From Chryseobacterium sp. (GTDB lineage: Bacteria; Bacteroidota; Bacteroidia; Flavobacteriales; Weeksellaceae), in the NCBI GenBank assembly GCA_017989575.1, contig JAGNPP010000022.1, forward strand, positions 1 through 16,359: a stretch of DNA of 16,359 bases. The letters run 5' to 3'. A program made the position numbers and the translations under genes. Positions 15,173 to 16,359 of the stretch are shown piece by piece (within the stretch, counting starts at the first letter, position 1; each line of letters starts with the position of its first letter). The notes under the pieces were generated by a model. It had not been told where the DNA came from, searched no databases, and saw only the letters and a list, made by a program, of their open reading frames with translations.

Positions 15173-15619
15173 TTATGGTATAGTCATAATTCCTGAAACT
15201 TTTATTTTTCCACCTTCATTTTTAAAATACACCAAACATCCTGAACCTTCAAAATTGGTTTTAGGGTTAGCTTTACTCAATGTATAACCTAAAGAAAATT
15301 CTTTATTGTCTTCACTATAAATCAATTTACTTTTTCTTAATTTATTTAATTTTAAAAAAGAAATCATTTCAATTATTACATTTGGAATTTTAGAATTTTC
15401 AACTATAAAATCATCCCCAACAGTTTTTTCGTCACAAACCAAACATAAAATGTTTTGAGTAAACAAGGTTGAGATATTATCAAAATTTCCATTTTTATAT
15501 TCGTTATTAATTTCCTTAATCGTCTTTAAAGCATTTTCTTTTGATTCCTTCAAATTAATTTGTGCATCAACTGACAAAGCAGAAATGAAAAATAATGTAA
15601 CGATTAAAATTTTATCCAT
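15173..15619 (-). CDS. Small exported hypothetical protein
   Basis: 148 residues from ATG 15619. A signal peptide (MDKILIVTLFFISALSVDA, then Q20) predicts export. The mature part begins with a Lys/Glu-rich helix (ESKENALKTIKEINNEYKNGNF, about 25-46) followed by TLFTQNILCLVCDEKTVGDDF, with a CxxC pair (C59, C62) and a third Cys at 128 (GSGCLVYF). It ends in beta-type segments (FSLGYTLSK, GCLVYFKNEGGKIKVSGIMTIP). The helix-then-strands layout is reminiscent of NTF2/SnoaL-like folds, but I do not recognise a named family. It lies 42 bp downstream of the transpeptidase-like gene on the same strand and about 100 bp upstream of alaS, so co-transcription with the former is plausible. Confidence 0.7.
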   Translation of the reverse strand: MDKILIVTLFFISALSVDAQINLKESKENALKTIKEINNEYKNGNFDNISTLFTQNILCLVCDEKTVGDDFIVENSKIPNVIIEMISFLKLNKLRKSKLIYSEDNKEFSLGYTLSKANPKTNFEGSGCLVYFKNEGGKIKVSGIMTIP

Positions 15620-15661
15620 AATTGTATTGTTTATAAGATTATAGTTATAAAAATTTTATTT

Positions 15662-16309
15662 TTATATAGTGTAAATCCACATCAAAACAGGCTTCTTAGA
15701 ATTCTTCAACATTGGATCAATTTCTTTGAACGCATTATTGGAAACTGTAGGACAACCCCAACCTTCTGGCGAACCTTTTGGATAAACTTCGTCATCGCTC
15801 ATCATTTCCCAAGAATGAAAAACGATGATTCTTTTGAGCGCGTTGCTGTTGGTTTCTTCTAAGCCGTGCATCAAATATTTGACGTGAACGCCCCAATTGC
15901 TGTACCCTCGCGCTCCTAGTTTATATTTTCCTAATGACGAAAGATGGCTATTGTCTTCGTTGCTAAAACTTGGGTTTTCTTTTGTATCATCTACACTCCA
16001 AGATGAAGTTCCGCAACCGTGACCAACTAAATATTGCTGAGAGATCTCGTTCTTTTTGAAGTCATACACGAAAAATCGCTTCACGCCAGAATGTAAACTC
16101 ATATCAATCAGGATACAAAAATCTGTGTTGAAGTTTTTGGCTTTGCAAAATTCTAAAGCTTCTTTGGCTTTTTGATTTGTTTTCGGAATATCGATTTCAG
16201 GTTTTGTAATTATAACTGAATCTTGGACCGCCAGAATTTGCTTGTTCAAATCTTCTTTTTGACAGCCAAAAATAATTGTAAAGAAAAATAGACAAAAAAT
16301 GAACTTCAT
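15662..16309 (-). CDS. YkuD_2-type L,D-transpeptidase-family protein, probable lipoprotein
   Basis: 215 residues from ATG 16309. The N-terminus is a short hydrophobic signal ending IIFGC16-QKED, a slightly atypical lipobox, so it is probably lipid-anchored facing the periplasm. The catalytic part fits the murein L,D-transpeptidase catalytic-domain family (PF13645): VYDFKKNEI (81-89), GHGCGTSS (96-103), SSLGKYKLG (124-132), LMHGLE (146-151), FHSW with His165, and PEGWGCPTVS with the likely catalytic Cys186. Family members are related to enzymes that cross-link or modify peptidoglycan through a Cys nucleophile; activity of this subfamily is inferred. The full motif set is present and the length is usual. 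Only 50 bp of upstream DNA lie in the window (16310-16359), with no recognisable promoter. Confidence 0.88.
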   Translation of the reverse strand: MKFIFCLFFFTIIFGCQKEDLNKQILAVQDSVIITKPEIDIPKTNQKAKEALEFCKAKNFNTDFCILIDMSLHSGVKRFFVYDFKKNEISQQYLVGHGCGTSSWSVDDTKENPSFSNEDNSHLSSLGKYKLGARGYSNWGVHVKYLMHGLEETNSNALKRIIVFHSWEMMSDDEVYPKGSPEGWGCPTVSNNAFKEIDPMLKNSKKPVLMWIYTI

Positions 16310-16359
16310 AGAAAAAACGAAACTGGTTTGAAATGTTGAACTATCGCAGCCCGACTTGA

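Noticed and set aside
1..16359. Defence system, prophage, insertion sequence or integron
   Set aside because: No transposase, integrase, nuclease, toxin-antitoxin or phage structural gene was recognised in any open frame, and no terminal inverted repeats with target duplications were seen.

Overview
The window looks like chromosomal DNA of a Flavobacteriia member, probably Weeksellaceae (Chryseobacterium/Epilithonimonas-like). The DNA is AT-rich. It carries a SusC/RagA TonB-dependent receptor, several signal peptides cleaved just before Gln, a Bacteroidetes-type promoter (TTTG, 20 bp, TAnnTTTG), and a huge secreted protein built from Ca-binding DxDxDG repeats. The genus is inferred; no rRNA gene is present.

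Layout, left to right. 1-695 (-): N-terminal third of a SusC-type outer-membrane receptor, cut by the window edge. 696-1460: long AT-rich intergenic stretch with a good promoter pointing right and a 14-bp palindrome in its spacer. 1461-2492 (+): exported AstE/AspA-family zinc deacylase. 2572-3270 (+): DUF1826 protein. 3282-3310: hairpin terminator shared by convergent genes. 3340-3870 (-): small exported protein, apparently co-transcribed with the gene upstream of it. 3887-10730 (-): a gene of about 2,280 codons for a giant multidomain surface protein, broken in this sequence. 10813-11412 (-): small exported protein of unknown family. 11413-11899: gene-free AT-rich DNA. 11900-12382 (+): SixA-like phosphohistidine phosphatase. 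12411-12440: perfect palindromic terminator. 12466-15069 (-): alanyl-tRNA synthetase, with four 7-bp repeats just before its start codon. 15173-15619 (-): small exported protein. 15662-16309 (-): probable lipoprotein of the YkuD_2 L,D-transpeptidase family.

The most interesting object is the giant surface-protein gene. It alternates a 111-118-residue calcium-repeat/linker unit (six copies plus a partial first one) with different globular domains. It has four apparent lesions: a frameshift at an A6 tract in the signal-peptide region, an in-frame TAA, an in-frame TGA, and a 10-bp deletion. The last three fall within about 410 bp, in the first copy of a tandemly duplicated block whose second copy is open. 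This is either a pseudogene, a locus that switches or repairs by slippage and recombination, or an assembly error in a repeat. I cannot tell which from the sequence alone.

The rest is mostly ordinary: an envelope and cell-wall gene set (receptor, transpeptidase, exported proteins) around a housekeeping alaS. I found no CRISPR array, transposase, tRNA, rRNA, phage genes or recognisable defence system.
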